Below, piece by piece: positions 35,050 to 44,905 of a stretch of DNA of 64,000 nucleotides. The DNA lies in assembly GCA_016756695.1 (NCBI GenBank), contig CP066701.1:776001-840000 (forward strand). The letters are read 5' to 3'. A model generated the notes under the pieces. The model was not told the origin of the DNA. It did not search any database and saw only the letters and a list, made by a program, of their open reading frames with translations. Source of the DNA: Heyndrickxia sporothermodurans (GTDB lineage: Bacteria > Bacillota > Bacilli > Bacillales > Bacillaceae_C). The translations under genes were made by a program, and so were the position numbers. The stretch's first letter is position 1. Each line of letters starts with the position of its first letter.

Positions 35050-35165
35050 TTAGAGCGAAAGGAACCTGACTCCTGCGGAATATAGAGGAAAGGTCGAGAC
35101 CCCACAGGCGGAAGCCGAGGAGGCTCGACTTCTCACCGCGAAAAAGCAGGTTCCTGTAGCGGAAA
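35050..35165. repeat. Structured intergenic repeat of the Bacillaceae type
   Basis: The stretch has nested inverted repeats: AGGAACCTG (35060-35068) with CAGGTTCCT (35147-35155), GCGG (35075-35078) with CCGC (35136-35139), and GTCGAG (35093-35098) with CTCGAC (35124-35129). It contains 'GACTCCTGCGG', 'GAGACCCCACAGGCGG' and 'CCGAGGAGGCTCGA', wording I have seen repeatedly in intergenic repeats of Bacillus and relatives. Its GC content exceeds the surroundings. It separates the PH remnant from the protease gene. Function is unknown. Confidence 0.6.
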
Positions 35166-35241
35166 AGAACGGTCCTTGTTCCTCCCGAAAACAACAAAGA
35201 GGAAATATACTTTTTTCCTCACAACCTTTACGGAAAGAGCC

Positions 35242-36234
35242 TTAATAAAACACCGAAACTGTTTGTGCCGGCAGTTGCAAACTTTTGGATTCAATCGTAA
35301 TGGTAATTTCCCTTTCACCGCTTTCTTGTGTCGTTGAGAAATTCAATAAACCATTACCTTGTGCTTTTTTACTTAGGCCAAGATCTTCTGTCGTTTTGCA
35401 TATTTGTGCGTATAGTTCCGCTTCAGTTAGTACACGACCAAATTCTTTTTCAGCAATATTTTTTACTAAAGCAGCCGCACCACTTACATTGGGAGTTGCC
35501 ATAGAGGTACCCGAAAGTTTAGCGAATTTCCCACCCGGATAAGTGGAGAAAATTTCAACCCCAGGTGCAACTAAATCAATTAGATCATTCGTATTTGAAA
35601 AATCCGCTAAATTCTTTTCTAAATCAACCGCACCAACCTGCACGACTTCAGGGTATGCTCCTGGATATTCCATTTCATCCGTATCATCTCTGCCGTCACC
35701 ACTATTTCCCGCTGCACAAACGACTAGAATATTATTTTGAACCGCTTTTTGAATCAATCGATGCTCTTCTTCCTCTTCTGGTCCGCCTAGTGACATGGAT
35801 ATAACAGAAACCTTCTCTTTATTCGGACCTTCCCAATTAATTGCATAGTCAATCGCCTCATTAATCCACTTGATATCTCCTTGTCCATTTCCATCCAATG
35901 CTTTTAAGACTAAAACCTTTGCCCTTGGTGCAACTCCTACAACTCCATAATTATTTATTGCTGCTAGAATTGTCCCACATACATGTGTTCCATGACCATG
36001 ATCGTCTTGATAATCACCCGTGTTCGTGAAATCTTTTCCATCAATAATTTGATCTTTTAAATCTGGATGTGTTTTGTCAATACCCGTATCAATGACAGCA
36101 ATCACAATGCCTTCTCCATAATTTCCTTTTTCCCAAGCTTCCTCCGCATGGATTAATCCAATACCTGCCGGAATATTTTCCTCTACTGAATCCACAATCT
36201 CTATCACCTTATAAGGAATTAACTTTTTTTCCAT
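35242..36234 (-). CDS. isp: Intracellular serine protease (subtilisin family S8)
   Basis: This 330-residue protein has no signal peptide and begins 'MEKKLIPYKVIEIV'. The LIPY motif is the inhibitory propeptide mark of Bacillus intracellular subtilisins. The catalytic triad is in 'IVIAVIDTGID' (Asp), 'DDHGHGTHVCGT' (His) and 'LSGTSMATPNVSGA' (Ser). 'ISMSLGGPEE' and 'VVCAAGNSGDG' give the oxyanion region. AAGGGGAAA precedes ATG 36234; ATG 36252 is in frame but lacks a good site. It is a single gene. The C-terminus, rich in Gln and Val, is longer than in the B. subtilis protein. Confidence 0.9.
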   Translation of the reverse strand: MEKKLIPYKVIEIVDSVEENIPAGIGLIHAEEAWEKGNYGEGIVIAVIDTGIDKTHPDLKDQIIDGKDFTNTGDYQDDHGHGTHVCGTILAAINNYGVVGVAPRAKVLVLKALDGNGQGDIKWINEAIDYAINWEGPNKEKVSVISMSLGGPEEEEEHRLIQKAVQNNILVVCAAGNSGDGRDDTDEMEYPGAYPEVVQVGAVDLEKNLADFSNTNDLIDLVAPGVEIFSTYPGGKFAKLSGTSMATPNVSGAAALVKNIAEKEFGRVLTEAELYAQICKTTEDLGLSKKAQGNGLLNFSTTQESGEREITITIESKSLQLPAQTVSVFY

Positions 36235-36383
36235 CGTCTTTTCCCCTTCCATTGATAGATTGAAAACCTTTCTTTAATAGTAATAGATTTATTTAAAAAA
36301 ACAAGATATTTTACTGAATTTTCTAAAACTAGTCCAAACGTACGGAATCCATATTCCTAGTTTTAATAAAACAAAAAAAAGGC

Positions 36384-37646
36384 CTACACCTCTTTCCGTA
36401 TTCGCGGGAAAGTAAGAGTTAAGACCGTTCCTACTCCTTTCGTACTATTAACTTGAATATTGCCGTCCATTTCATCGATAATTTGCCTTGAAACCATTAG
36501 TCCTAATCCCGTTCCCTTTTCTTTTGTAGAGTAAAAAGGAAGCCCGAAATTCTCCATCGACTCTTTGCTCATCCCTTCTCCATTATCAGATATTGATATG
36601 TACACATGCTTGTAATCAGCGGTAACTTCTATATCTATTACTCCATTCCCACTCGAGGCTTCAATTCCATTTTTAATAAGATTAATAAGCAGTTGTTGAA
36701 CCCTGCTACTATTTCCAGCTAAATAGATTGGCAACTTTTGGGCAAAATTTAATTGAACATTATTAAGCGTTGCAAATGTTGATAAAGAGCGTACAGCCTT
36801 ATTTATCTCACGTATGATATCTAGCTTACTGACTTCATTTGATTGGCTTTTGCCTAATGCCAAATAATCCGCAATGATTGAATTTGCTCGGTCCACTTCC
36901 TCAATACATATTTTTATATATTCTTTTTCGGATCTGGATAAACGATTCGATGCTTGTAAAATTTGCATAAATCCTCTAATACTCGTCATCGGATTCCGAA
37001 TTTCATGGGCAACACTTGCCGCAAGCTGACCGATCACATTAAATTTCTCCGCGTTTTGAAACTCTTTTTGTAAAGCCGTTTTTTCAATTTGTGATTCAAT
37101 TAAATAAATCACAATCCAGGTAACAATTACATTTTCTAACAAATATGATATATAAATTGATAGATTTGTTGATGTTATACTAACTGTCATCATCATACTT
37201 CCTATAATCGGAAGTAATAGGGAAGCAATCAATAAAAACGTGGATGAAAAGATCAGTTTCTTTTTTAATGTCCATGAAAAAAATTGCTTTTGTATTCGTA
37301 TTATAAATATACTGCCTACGATAATTACGCTTATGGCAGGAAACATCCCAATACCACCCATACAAATACGGACAATAATGTAAAACGATGAAACGATAAA
37401 GCCTACGATATTTCCTCCGTACATAAAGGATAGATACCATGGGATAAACCTTAAATCAAGATGTTTCCCCTCTCCCAGTTGTATAGCAAAAGTCAGTGAA
37501 AGAGAGATGCTTAATATACATATAAGTCCAAAGATAATTTTTCGTTTCAAATCATTGATTTTACCATTTGCAAAAACTAAAAATAATACGAAAGGAAATA
37601 ACACCATTAATACTTGAAGTGAGATTCTTTCAAACTGAAATTCCAT
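36384..37646 (-). CDS. Sensor histidine kinase with a multi-helix membrane domain
   Basis: The N-terminal 190 residues have five to six hydrophobic segments resembling the 5TMR-LYT sensor type. Then come the HisKA box 'QLAASVAHEIRNPMTSIRGF', the N box 'LINLIKNGIEASSG', the G1 box 'ISDNGEGMS' and the G2 box 'STKEKGTGLGLMVS'. All catalytic motifs are present. No response regulator is nearby, so it is an orphan kinase, like the Bacillus sporulation kinases KinB and KinD in layout. The role is unassigned. The start is ATG 37646 or TTG 37649 after AAGGGG. Confidence 0.88.
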   Translation of the reverse strand: MEFQFERISLQVLMVLFPFVLFLVFANGKINDLKRKIIFGLICILSISLSLTFAIQLGEGKHLDLRFIPWYLSFMYGGNIVGFIVSSFYIIVRICMGGIGMFPAISVIIVGSIFIIRIQKQFFSWTLKKKLIFSSTFLLIASLLLPIIGSMMMTVSITSTNLSIYISYLLENVIVTWIVIYLIESQIEKTALQKEFQNAEKFNVIGQLAASVAHEIRNPMTSIRGFMQILQASNRLSRSEKEYIKICIEEVDRANSIIADYLALGKSQSNEVSKLDIIREINKAVRSLSTFATLNNVQLNFAQKLPIYLAGNSSRVQQLLINLIKNGIEASSGNGVIDIEVTADYKHVYISISDNGEGMSKESMENFGLPFYSTKEKGTGLGLMVSRQIIDEMDGNIQVNSTKGVGTVLTLTFPRIRKEV

Positions 37647-37649
37647 CAA

Positions 37650-37989
37650 ACTTGAACCCCTTTTGAAAACTATGATGTCTCTACTGTAAGATTCGATATA
37701 AATCGGGAAAATCCTTTATTAAAAAATAGACTATGTTAAAACTTGTTATTGACTTTTTTATTTAATAGCTTGGAACGAAAAACAACCGGGAATTTAACAA
37801 ATTCATTAAAAAGGAAGGATTTGTCGAAAACTTTTTTCCAGAAAAATAAAAATATGTCCCACTGCATATTGAATGATACAGTTATCCCGGTTATTATTTT
37901 TATAATTACAAATATTTTAACTTTTTAACTAAAGGAGGGGAGAAGTTAATTATTGCATTATTTTTTTAAAGGAAGGGGAAGACATAACC
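37650..37989. other. Upstream region of cstA
   Basis: This AT-rich region between the divergent kinase and cstA must hold both promoters. TTATTGACTTTTTT near 37745 is a possible -35 element, and AAGGAAGGGG near 37970 is the cstA ribosome-binding site. No gene or clear operator is visible. Confidence 0.4.
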
Positions 37990-40065
37990 GTGAATAAGAA
38001 ATTACTTTCTATTTTGATTTGGACAGCTATTTCGGTTTTTGGAGCGATTGCATTTGCTTTACTTGGTCTTGCAAACGGTGAAACGATTTCGGCTGCTTGG
38101 TTAATTGTTGCGGCTGTTTGTACCTATGCAGTAGCTTACCGCTTTTATAGTAAATTTATTGCGTATAAAATTTTTAAATTAAATGATAAGCGTGCAACAC
38201 CTGCGGAAGTAAATGATGATGGAAAAGATTACGTGCCTACAAATAAATGGGTATTATTTGGTCATCATTTTGCCGCGATTGCAGGTGCCGGACCACTTGT
38301 AGGGCCGATATTAGCCGCACAAATGGGTTATTTACCCGGAGCACTTTGGATTATCATCGGTGTCGTCCTGGCCGGAGCTGTTCAAGATGCAGTTATCTTA
38401 ATGGGATCTATGAGAAGAAATGGAAAATCGCTTGGACAGATGGCGAAAGAGGAAGTAGGGCCATTTGGTGGGATTATTGCATCCATCGGAATTCTTGCAA
38501 TTATGATTATTTTATTAGCCGTACTTGCCCTAGTCGTTGTGAAAGCGCTCGCCGGTTCTCCGTGGGGAGTATTTACCATTGCTGCAACCATTCCAATTGC
38601 CGTTCTCATGGGCATTTACATGAGGTACATACGCCCAGGAAAAGTATTAGAAGGTTCTATTATTGGCTTTATATTATTGATGCTTGCGCTTTGGGGCGGG
38701 CAATTTATCGCCGCAGATCCGGAATTAGCAAAGATGTTTACATTCACTGGTGGTCAGCTTGCCATTATGATTGGTATCTATGGATTCGTCGCTTCCATTC
38801 TACCTGTTTGGCTATTATTGGCACCTCGGGACTACTTAAGCTCCTTTCTAAAAATTGGTGTCATTTTCTTATTGGCTGCAGGAATCTTAATTGTCCTTCC
38901 TGAACTACACATGCCAAAGATTAGTAAATTTATTGATGGATCAGGACCTGTGTTCGCAGGAAATCTCTTTCCGTTTTTATTTATTACGATTGCTTGTGGT
39001 TCCGTATCTGGTTTCCACGCTCTTGTTTCTTCGGGTACAACACCGAAAATGCTTGAAAAGGAGACCCATTCCCGTTTTATCGGCTACGGTGGTATGTTAA
39101 TGGAATCCGGTGTTGCCATTATGGCATTAATTGCAGCATGCTCTTTACATCCCGGTCTTTACTTCGCAATGAATGCACCAGCAGCAGTTATTGGCGGTGA
39201 TGCAGCTAGTGCGGCAACTGTCATTTCGGAGTGGGGTTTCCAAGTTACAGCAAATGATATTACAAATGCCGCCAAAGACATTGGTGAATCCTCCATTTTG
39301 TCAAGGACTGGTGGGGCACCAACATTGGCTGTCGGTATGGCAGAGATTTTTACCAGCTTTTTAGCAGGAGCAAAGGCTTTCTGGTATCATTTTGCGATTC
39401 TTTTTGAAGCATTGTTCATTCTTACGACAATTGATGCGGGAACACGTATCGGAAGATTTATGTTACAGGATTTAGTCGGAAATTATTATAAACCGTTTGC
39501 AAAAACGAATAATCTCTTCGCGAATATCGTTGCATCAGCTATTATTACAATTGGGTGGGCCTACATCACCTATCAAGGAGCGATTGATCCATTTGGCGGT
39601 ATTAACTCCTTATGGGCATTATTTGGAATATCGAATCAGATGTTAGCCGCGATTGCACTTGCCGTTGCTACAACGATTATTATTAAAATGGGAAAAGCAC
39701 GTTATGCGTGGGTGACCATTATTCCATATGTCTTCCTAACAGTAACGACATTAACCGCAGCATTTATGAAACTATTTTCAAAAGTACCGGCAATCGGCTT
39801 TTTCGCCCATGCCAAAATTTATCAAGACGGGATTGACAGTGGGAAAGTACTCGCACCTGCTACCGATATGGATGTCATGAAGCAAATTGTCTTCAATGAT
39901 CGATTGGATGCAGTATTGACAATGATTTTTATCGCTATTGTGTTATTAATGGTTATAGCATCCTTTAGAGTTTGGTATAACATTTTGGTCAAGAAGAAAA
40001 AAGCGGTATTACATGAATCACCTTACGTACCATCAAAATATCCGAACATACCAATTGGAAGGTGA
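37990..40065 (+). CDS. cstA: CstA-family peptide/pyruvate transporter
   Basis: CstA proteins are large membrane carriers induced in carbon starvation; members import peptides or pyruvate. The 691-residue protein has about 16 hydrophobic segments and the family motifs 'GHHFAAIAGAGPLVGPILAA' and 'CGSVSGFHALVSSGTTPKML'. The start is GTG 37990 after AAGGAAGGGG. The gene is followed after 4 bp by the small YbdD-like gene, its usual partner. Length and ends are normal. Confidence 0.93.
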   Translation: MNKKLLSILIWTAISVFGAIAFALLGLANGETISAAWLIVAAVCTYAVAYRFYSKFIAYKIFKLNDKRATPAEVNDDGKDYVPTNKWVLFGHHFAAIAGAGPLVGPILAAQMGYLPGALWIIIGVVLAGAVQDAVILMGSMRRNGKSLGQMAKEEVGPFGGIIASIGILAIMIILLAVLALVVVKALAGSPWGVFTIAATIPIAVLMGIYMRYIRPGKVLEGSIIGFILLMLALWGGQFIAADPELAKMFTFTGGQLAIMIGIYGFVASILPVWLLLAPRDYLSSFLKIGVIFLLAAGILIVLPELHMPKISKFIDGSGPVFAGNLFPFLFITIACGSVSGFHALVSSGTTPKMLEKETHSRFIGYGGMLMESGVAIMALIAACSLHPGLYFAMNAPAAVIGGDAASAATVISEWGFQVTANDITNAAKDIGESSILSRTGGAPTLAVGMAEIFTSFLAGAKAFWYHFAILFEALFILTTIDAGTRIGRFMLQDLVGNYYKPFAKTNNLFANIVASAIITIGWAYITYQGAIDPFGGINSLWALFGISNQMLAAIALAVATTIIIKMGKARYAWVTIIPYVFLTVTTLTAAFMKLFSKVPAIGFFAHAKIYQDGIDSGKVLAPATDMDVMKQIVFNDRLDAVLTMIFIAIVLLMVIASFRVWYNILVKKKKAVLHESPYVPSKYPNIPIGR

Positions 40066-40069
40066 TGAA

Positions 40070-40264
40070 ATGAAGAAATTGTATCAGACGATGACAAAGA
40101 TCCCCTGTCATATCAAAACGATTTTCGGCTTACCAAATTACCAAAATTATGTAGCGCATCGGAAGAGAAAGCATCCAAATGAGCCGATCATGTCTGAAAA
40201 GGAGTACTATATGTATGCCTTAAAGGAAAGATATGAAAGCGGAAAAGTTAATCGGTGCTGTTAA
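40070..40264 (+). CDS. YbdD/YjiX-family small protein, partner of CstA
   Basis: ATG 40070 follows GGAAGGTGATG and gives 64 residues: 'MKKLYQTMTKIPCHIKTIFG', 'LPNYQNYVAHRKRKHPN' and 'MSEKEYYMYALKERY', ending 'NRCC'. The pattern P-x-Y-x-x-Y-V-x-H-x-x-x-x-H-P is the YbdD family mark. In E. coli this type of protein acts with the CstA-type carrier. The open frame further upstream overlaps cstA and is not the start. A terminator follows. Confidence 0.85.
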   Translation: MKKLYQTMTKIPCHIKTIFGLPNYQNYVAHRKRKHPNEPIMSEKEYYMYALKERYESGKVNRCC

Positions 40265-40301
40265 GAAAGAAGCAGATGTCGTAAAGGCATCTGCTTCTTT
40301 C
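40265..40301 (+). terminator. Terminator of the cstA operon
   Basis: GAAAGAAGCAGATG (40265-40278) pairs perfectly with CATCTGCTTCTTTC (40288-40301). Confidence 0.88.
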
Positions 40302-40342
40302 AATTAATTCATTAATTTAATATAGTATGTTAATTGAACATG

Positions 40343-40966
40343 CTAAAAAGATGACACATCCCGTTTTCTTTTTTTGCTGGAAGAGACTAATGAGGAGCGA
40401 TAGTAACCTGGCGCAATTTCCCCAGTTTTAATATTCGTTTTAGAAAATACGGCATCCAAATCATATAATTCAAATTCATTCGATAGTTGAATCATAATTT
40501 CAGCGCAAGCTTGTGCATCGCTTAAGGCATGATGATGATCGAGGATATCAATGCCGTAATGATCACAAACTGATTTAAGTGAATAGCTTGACTTGCCTCC
40601 AATTAATCTCCTTGATAGCTGATAGCTACAAAGCAATTTACTCGGAACAGGCAGCAAATTATAACGATTAAGACTATCTCTTAAAACATATCCGTCAAAG
40701 GCTAAATTATGAGCGACAATCACCTGATTTTCTATTCGATGTTGAATGGATTGATAGAATGTATGAAATGTCGGAGCGCCTTCAACATCAGAAGGTTGAA
40801 TGCCATTAACCGATATATTCATTCGATCAAAAGGCTCTTCCGGATCAATTAATGAATAAATAGAATCGACTATTTTATTCTCTTCCACAAATACCATTCC
40901 TACTGAACAAACACTATATCGATTGCGATTCGCAGTTTCAAAATCGATTGCGATGAAATTATTCAT
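40343..40966 (-). CDS. DnaQ-like 3'-5' exonuclease (DEDDh)
   Basis: This 207-residue protein has ExoI 'FIAIDFETANRNRYSVCSVG' (Asp and Glu), ExoII 'IVAHNLAFDGYVLR' (Asp) and ExoIII 'HHALSDAQACAEIM' (His and Asp). It is a single-domain epsilon-type exonuclease with a short basic tail (SSKKRKR). It is not the polC proofreading subunit; its target is unknown. GGAG lies upstream of ATG 40966. Confidence 0.88.
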   Translation of the reverse strand: MNNFIAIDFETANRNRYSVCSVGMVFVEENKIVDSIYSLIDPEEPFDRMNISVNGIQPSDVEGAPTFHTFYQSIQHRIENQVIVAHNLAFDGYVLRDSLNRYNLLPVPSKLLCSYQLSRRLIGGKSSYSLKSVCDHYGIDILDHHHALSDAQACAEIMIQLSNEFELYDLDAVFSKTNIKTGEIAPGYYRSSLVSSSKKRKRDVSSF

Positions 40967-41137
40967 ATGTAAAACTCCTTTCCGACATTCACGAAGTATA
41001 TTTACTTTCTATTGTATTATATGTACGTTTAAGGATTCCAGCTTGACCATCGTTGTAAATAAAGGAATTTCTTCGAGGATTAAAAAAACCATAATACTGA
41101 TATGATTCATTTTAAAAATTTTGGGTAAATAAAGAAT

Positions 41138-41166
41138 AAAAATGGAAATTTTCACTCTCCATTTTT
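41138..41166 (+). other. Hairpin upstream of the universal stress gene
   Basis: AAAAATGGA (41139-41147) and TCCATTTTT (41158-41166) are inverted repeats about 25 bp before the start at 41193. It could be a terminator for the opposite side or part of the leader. Confidence 0.4.
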
Positions 41167-41192
41167 ACTAATATAGAAAGCTGGTGTATCTT

Positions 41193-41618
41193 ATGTTATT
41201 TTCTAACATTTTATTAGCTTACAATGACACCGAATTATCTAATAAGGCTTTAGAGACCGCAAAGGAATTGGTAAAAGCAAATCCGGAAGCTAAAATTGAT
41301 ATTTTATATGCTGTTCAGCTTGCAATCCCTACCTATACATCAGGGATAGTTATTCAAGAAACACAGGATAAAATGAATGAGTATGCGAAAGAAACTTTAG
41401 AAAAAGCGTTAAGTCAATTGTCCGAGCTTCCTAACCCTATTCATACATTTGTCGTTGACAAACAACCCATACCGGCCATTCTAGATCATACAGAATCACA
41501 CGGAAATGATTTAATTATTATGGGAAACCGAGGGTTAAGTGGAATAAAGGAATTTTTTGATAGTGTTAGTCATGTGATCGTTCAGAAGTCTCCTATACCT
41601 GTATTACTTATAAAATAA
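41193..41618 (+). CDS. Universal stress protein, UspA family
   Basis: This 141-residue cytoplasmic protein has the Usp start 'LFSNILLAYNDTELSNKALE' and the nucleotide-binding end 'DLIIMGNRGLSGIKEF' followed by 'PIPVLLI', fitting the ATP-binding subtype G-2x-G-9x-G(S/T). ATG 41193 is preferred to the GTG 9 nt upstream. It is a single gene closed by a hairpin at 41641. Confidence 0.9.
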   Translation: MLFSNILLAYNDTELSNKALETAKELVKANPEAKIDILYAVQLAIPTYTSGIVIQETQDKMNEYAKETLEKALSQLSELPNPIHTFVVDKQPIPAILDHTESHGNDLIIMGNRGLSGIKEFFDSVSHVIVQKSPIPVLLIK

Positions 41619-41640
41619 AGATATACCAATTTAGATACAA

Positions 41641-41671
41641 AAAGGAGCTTGGAATCCCAAGCCCCTTTTAC
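41641..41671. terminator. Bidirectional terminator between the Usp and RlmN genes
   Basis: AAAAGGAGCTTGG and CCCAAGCCCCTTTT pair with one mismatch, between two converging genes. Confidence 0.8.
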
Positions 41672-42732
41672 TATTTTGCTTTTTTCAATTGTTTGCTGCG
41701 AAGTTGTCCGCATGCTGCATCAATATCTGTTCCATGCTCTTGACGAACAACACAATTGATGCCGTTCTTTTTTAATGTGTCATAGAATTCCAAAATGGAT
41801 TCTTTTTCGCTTCTTTTATATTGAATATGTTCACTCACCGGGTTGTACGGAATTAAGTTCACATAGGCTAAATGACGTTTATTTTGAAGAAGCTTAGCAA
41901 GCTGTAATGCCTCTTCTTTATGATCATTTACATCATTTAATAGAATATATTCAAAAGTGATTCTGCGATTTGTTTTCTCCAAATAATAATCAATCGCTGG
42001 CATTAATTTTTCTAATGGATAGGCACGATTAATTTTCATTATTTGCGTACGTAATTCATTATTCGGTGCATGTAAAGAAATTGCTAAGTTTACTTGTAAG
42101 TCAAGGTCAGCAAATTCATAGATTTTCGGAGCTAGTCCACTTGTTGAAACCGTAATATGTCTTGCACCAATGGCTAGCCCTTTCGGTGAATTGATATTTT
42201 TCAAAAATGTAACTAAATTTGTAAAGTTATCGAACGGTTCACCAATTCCCATAACAACGACATGGCTGACCCTTTCGTCTTTTCCAACTTCATCTAAATG
42301 GAGCTGAACATTCATAATTTGTTCGACGATTTCACCGCTTGTTAAATCACGATTTTTTCGCAAAATCCCACTAGCGCAGAATGAACATCCGATATTACAG
42401 CCTACTTGGGTTGTTACACATACTGAAAGACCATACTTTTGTCTCATCAATACCGTTTCGATTAAGTTACCATCAGGTAATTTGAATAGAAATTTAACAG
42501 TCCCGTCCTTTGATTCTTGTTTAATCTCTAGTTGTAATGTATGCATTTCAAACTGTTCTTCTAAAAGTTGAATACATTGTTTATTAATATTGCTCATTTC
42601 AGAAAAGCTTTTGACACGCTTTTTATATAACCATTCCCACACTTGTTGAGCGCGGAATTTTTTCTGACCATTTTCTAAAAACCATTCCGTCAATTGTTCT
42701 ATTGTTAATCCATAGATGGATTGTTTATTCAT
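41671..42732 (-). CDS. rlmN: RlmN-type radical-SAM 23S rRNA/tRNA adenine C2-methyltransferase
   Basis: RlmN methylates A2503 of 23S rRNA and A37 of some tRNAs. The 353-residue protein has the radical-SAM cysteines in '[13 protein letters not shown]', the GEP motif in 'GIGEPFDN', and a C-terminal Cys in '[13 protein letters not shown]' that fits the resolving cysteine. '[13 protein letters not shown]' gives the N-terminal domain. Bacillus normally keeps rlmN near prpC/prkC, and here no such neighbours exist, so this may be a second paralog. It is a single gene. Confidence 0.9.
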   Translation of the reverse strand: MNKQSIYGLTIEQLTEWFLENGQKKFRAQQVWEWLYKKRVKSFSEMSNINKQCIQLLEEQFEMHTLQLEIKQESKDGTVKFLFKLPDGNLIETVLMRQKYGLSVCVTTQVGCNIGCSFCASGILRKNRDLTSGEIVEQIMNVQLHLDEVGKDERVSHVVVMGIGEPFDNFTNLVTFLKNINSPKGLAIGARHITVSTSGLAPKIYEFADLDLQVNLAISLHAPNNELRTQIMKINRAYPLEKLMPAIDYYLEKTNRRITFEYILLNDVNDHKEEALQLAKLLQNKRHLAYVNLIPYNPVSEHIQYKRSEKESILEFYDTLKKNGINCVVRQEHGTDIDAACGQLRSKQLKKAK

Positions 42733-42878
42733 TCGTTACCCTCTTTTCAAAGATACTTTACACATAACCTCTATTTTACATGAAATACGAACGATTTTCT
42801 ATCACTAACTCTCAATTCCTTATTGTACCAAGATATTGATAGTCTCATACCTGCCTTCTCTTTTTCCAACTAGAAAAG

Positions 42879-42905
42879 GCCAGTAAAACGATATTGTTTT
42901 CTGGC
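42879..42905 (-). terminator. Terminator of the iminopeptidase gene
   Basis: GCCAGTAAAAC and GTTTTCTGGC form a stem with one mismatch; on the minus strand TTTT follows. Confidence 0.6.
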
Positions 42906-42906
42906 T

Positions 42907-43902
42907 TTATTCATTAAAATTTTTATGCCATTCCTTTAAAGTATCCAAAACAAATCGTTGAAAGCTTTCCGCCTCTTCTATCATCGGTGTATGGGCTGAT
43001 TGTTCAAACCAGATCCATTTTTTAACGGGTGCTTGAAGTTTGTAATAAAAATCCTCCGCAAGTTCAACTGGACATGTATAATCGTAACGCCCATTACAAA
43101 ATGCAATTGGGATCTGAATCGATAAATCATCTTGATATAAATCAATTGCTTCCGCTTCTTCCTTTAATGAAGATTTGGAGAACCATTGCCCCTTTAACCA
43201 TTTGATGACATCAAATAAGTGATACTCAGGGCGCTTAAATAATGGCAGGAGGAATAATTTCATAAAGCTACCCTTATGAATCACTCCACCACCCAATTTT
43301 TGTAACAAATGATTATGGATATGTTCTGAACTCACTTTGTCCCAAGGCGGGGCTCCAATCCTTATTAATTGGGTATATGCTTTTTCATTGCCAACTTCTT
43401 TTGCTTTTTGGAGAGTTTGTTCGTATGATGAATGTTCAAGTTGTTTCCAATTGACGATTTGCGAAACAGAAATATATCCATGAAATAGCTCTGGGTGACG
43501 CTTAATCGCCAAATAGGAAAGAACGGTCCCCCATGAATGACCTAATATATAAACTTTATCTTGTTGAAATCGTGCGCACAATTTTCTTACTAATTCAATA
43601 AGATCATTTAACATCCGCTCAAGTGTCATCGCTTCTTCCGTAATTTTTTTTGAATAAGAAAGACCGGCGCCACGTTGATCCCAATTGACAACAAGAAAAT
43701 CTTTTTCATATTCTGAAGTATATTGACTAATAAAACCAATTTGTGCTGCACCTGGGCCTCCATGTACCCAAAGTAGGATTGGTTTCCTACGATCTTGACC
43801 ACGAATGAGAACCCATTGTTCTACTCAGCCAATTGTCATCGCTTCAAGAGAAGCAATACTATTAGGTCCATTCTGAATCGCAGAGGTTTTGCGAATAAAC
43901 AT
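42907..43902 (-). pseudogene. Proline iminopeptidase-like alpha/beta hydrolase with one in-frame stop
   Basis: The full reading frame of 332 codons starts at ATG 43902 and has a single TGA at 43827-43825 (codon 26), after 'SLEAMTIG'. All family features lie after it: the oxyanion loop 'WVHGGPGAAQ', 'NWDQRGAGLS', the nucleophile in 'YILGHSWGTVLS', the Asp in 'NGRYDYTCPVE' and the His in 'QSAHTPMIEE'. A GGA-to-TGA change would explain the stop. A start at ATG 43629 would give 240 residues lacking the oxyanion loop. The activity would be release of N-terminal proline; loss is inferred. Confidence 0.82.
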
Positions 43903-43996
43903 GAATTCATCTCCTGATGATTTAAAAAGGTTCAATAATAAAATTATTGCAGTATTATTGTATTTTGACCAGAAATTAGCTTGAACAAAAAGAATA

Positions 43997-44905
43997 TTAT
44001 TCCCACTGATATGGTGTTTGTTGATAGACGTAATAATTCAGCCAGTTGGAAAATAATAAATGGGCATGAGCCCTCCATCTATGTTTTGGCCTTTTATTTG
44101 GATCGTCATTCGGAAAATAATGCATTGGCATATACGCTTTTCCGCCTTTTTTTGTATCTCTTTCATATTCCTCTGCAAGTGTTCCAACCTCATATTCTAA
44201 ATGGCCGGTAATCATAATTTGTTTTTCATCTTTAGATATCATTAAAAGTGGACCAGCTTCATCCGATTCTGCAAGTAAGATAACATCTTCGCATTCGTTA
44301 ATTTGACTTTTTACATTTCCTGTATAACGAGAATGTGGAGCAAGGAATTCCTCATCGAACCCACGTACAAGTTTCACATTTGGGTCCAGAACCGAATGTT
44401 TAAATACACCTGTACATTTCTGCCCAATCTCAAATTTATCTATTCCAAAGTGATAATAAAGAGCGGCCTGTGCCCCCCAGCAAATATGAAGTGTAGAGGT
44501 CACATTCGTTTTTGACCATTCCATAATCTCCATTAATTCCTGCCAATAGTCCACTTCTTCAAATTCGAAATGCTCGACAGGTGCCCCAGTTATGATCATT
44601 CCGTCAAAGCGCCTATTTTTCACATTTGTAAAAGTTGTATAAAACTGCTCCAGATGCGATTTACTTACATTTTTTGACTCGTGTGTAGCCGTATGAAGAA
44701 ACATAATATTGATTTGCAGTGGAGAGTTTCCAAGAAGTCGGAGCAACTCAGCCTCTGTCCTTTCCTTTTCAGGCATCAAGTTTAATATAAGAATATTTAA
44801 CGGACGAATATCCTGACTATTCGCTCGCTCATCATCCATCACAAAAATATTTTCTTTCTCTAAAATTTCACGCGCAGGCAATAATTTCGGTATTTTAATT
44901 GGCAA
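43997..44905 (-). CDS. metA: Homoserine O-acetyltransferase, MetA family
   Basis: MetA activates homoserine for methionine synthesis. The 302-residue protein has the nucleophile Cys142 in '[12 protein letters not shown]' and the catalytic His and Glu in '[12 protein letters not shown]'. Residue 111 is Glu ('GAPVE'), the residue reported for Bacillus-type MetA that uses acetyl-CoA; Gly there goes with succinyl-CoA. The name homoserine O-succinyltransferase is therefore likely wrong for this gene. The short leader before ATG 44905 shows no S-box riboswitch that I can see. Confidence 0.93.
   Translation of the reverse strand: MPIKIPKLLPAREILEKENIFVMDDERANSQDIRPLNILILNLMPEKERTEAELLRLLGNSPLQINIMFLHTATHESKNVSKSHLEQFYTTFTNVKNRRFDGMIITGAPVEHFEFEEVDYWQELMEIMEWSKTNVTSTLHICWGAQAALYYHFGIDKFEIGQKCTGVFKHSVLDPNVKLVRGFDEEFLAPHSRYTGNVKSQINECEDVILLAESDEAGPLLMISKDEKQIMITGHLEYEVGTLAEEYERDTKKGGKAYMPMHYFPNDDPNKRPKHRWRAHAHLLFSNWLNYYVYQQTPYQWE

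Noticed and set aside
43825..43827. TGA as a selenocysteine codon in the iminopeptidase
   Set aside because: The position is not in a redox or catalytic site, no SECIS-like hairpin was seen next to it, and no selenocysteine genes are in the window.
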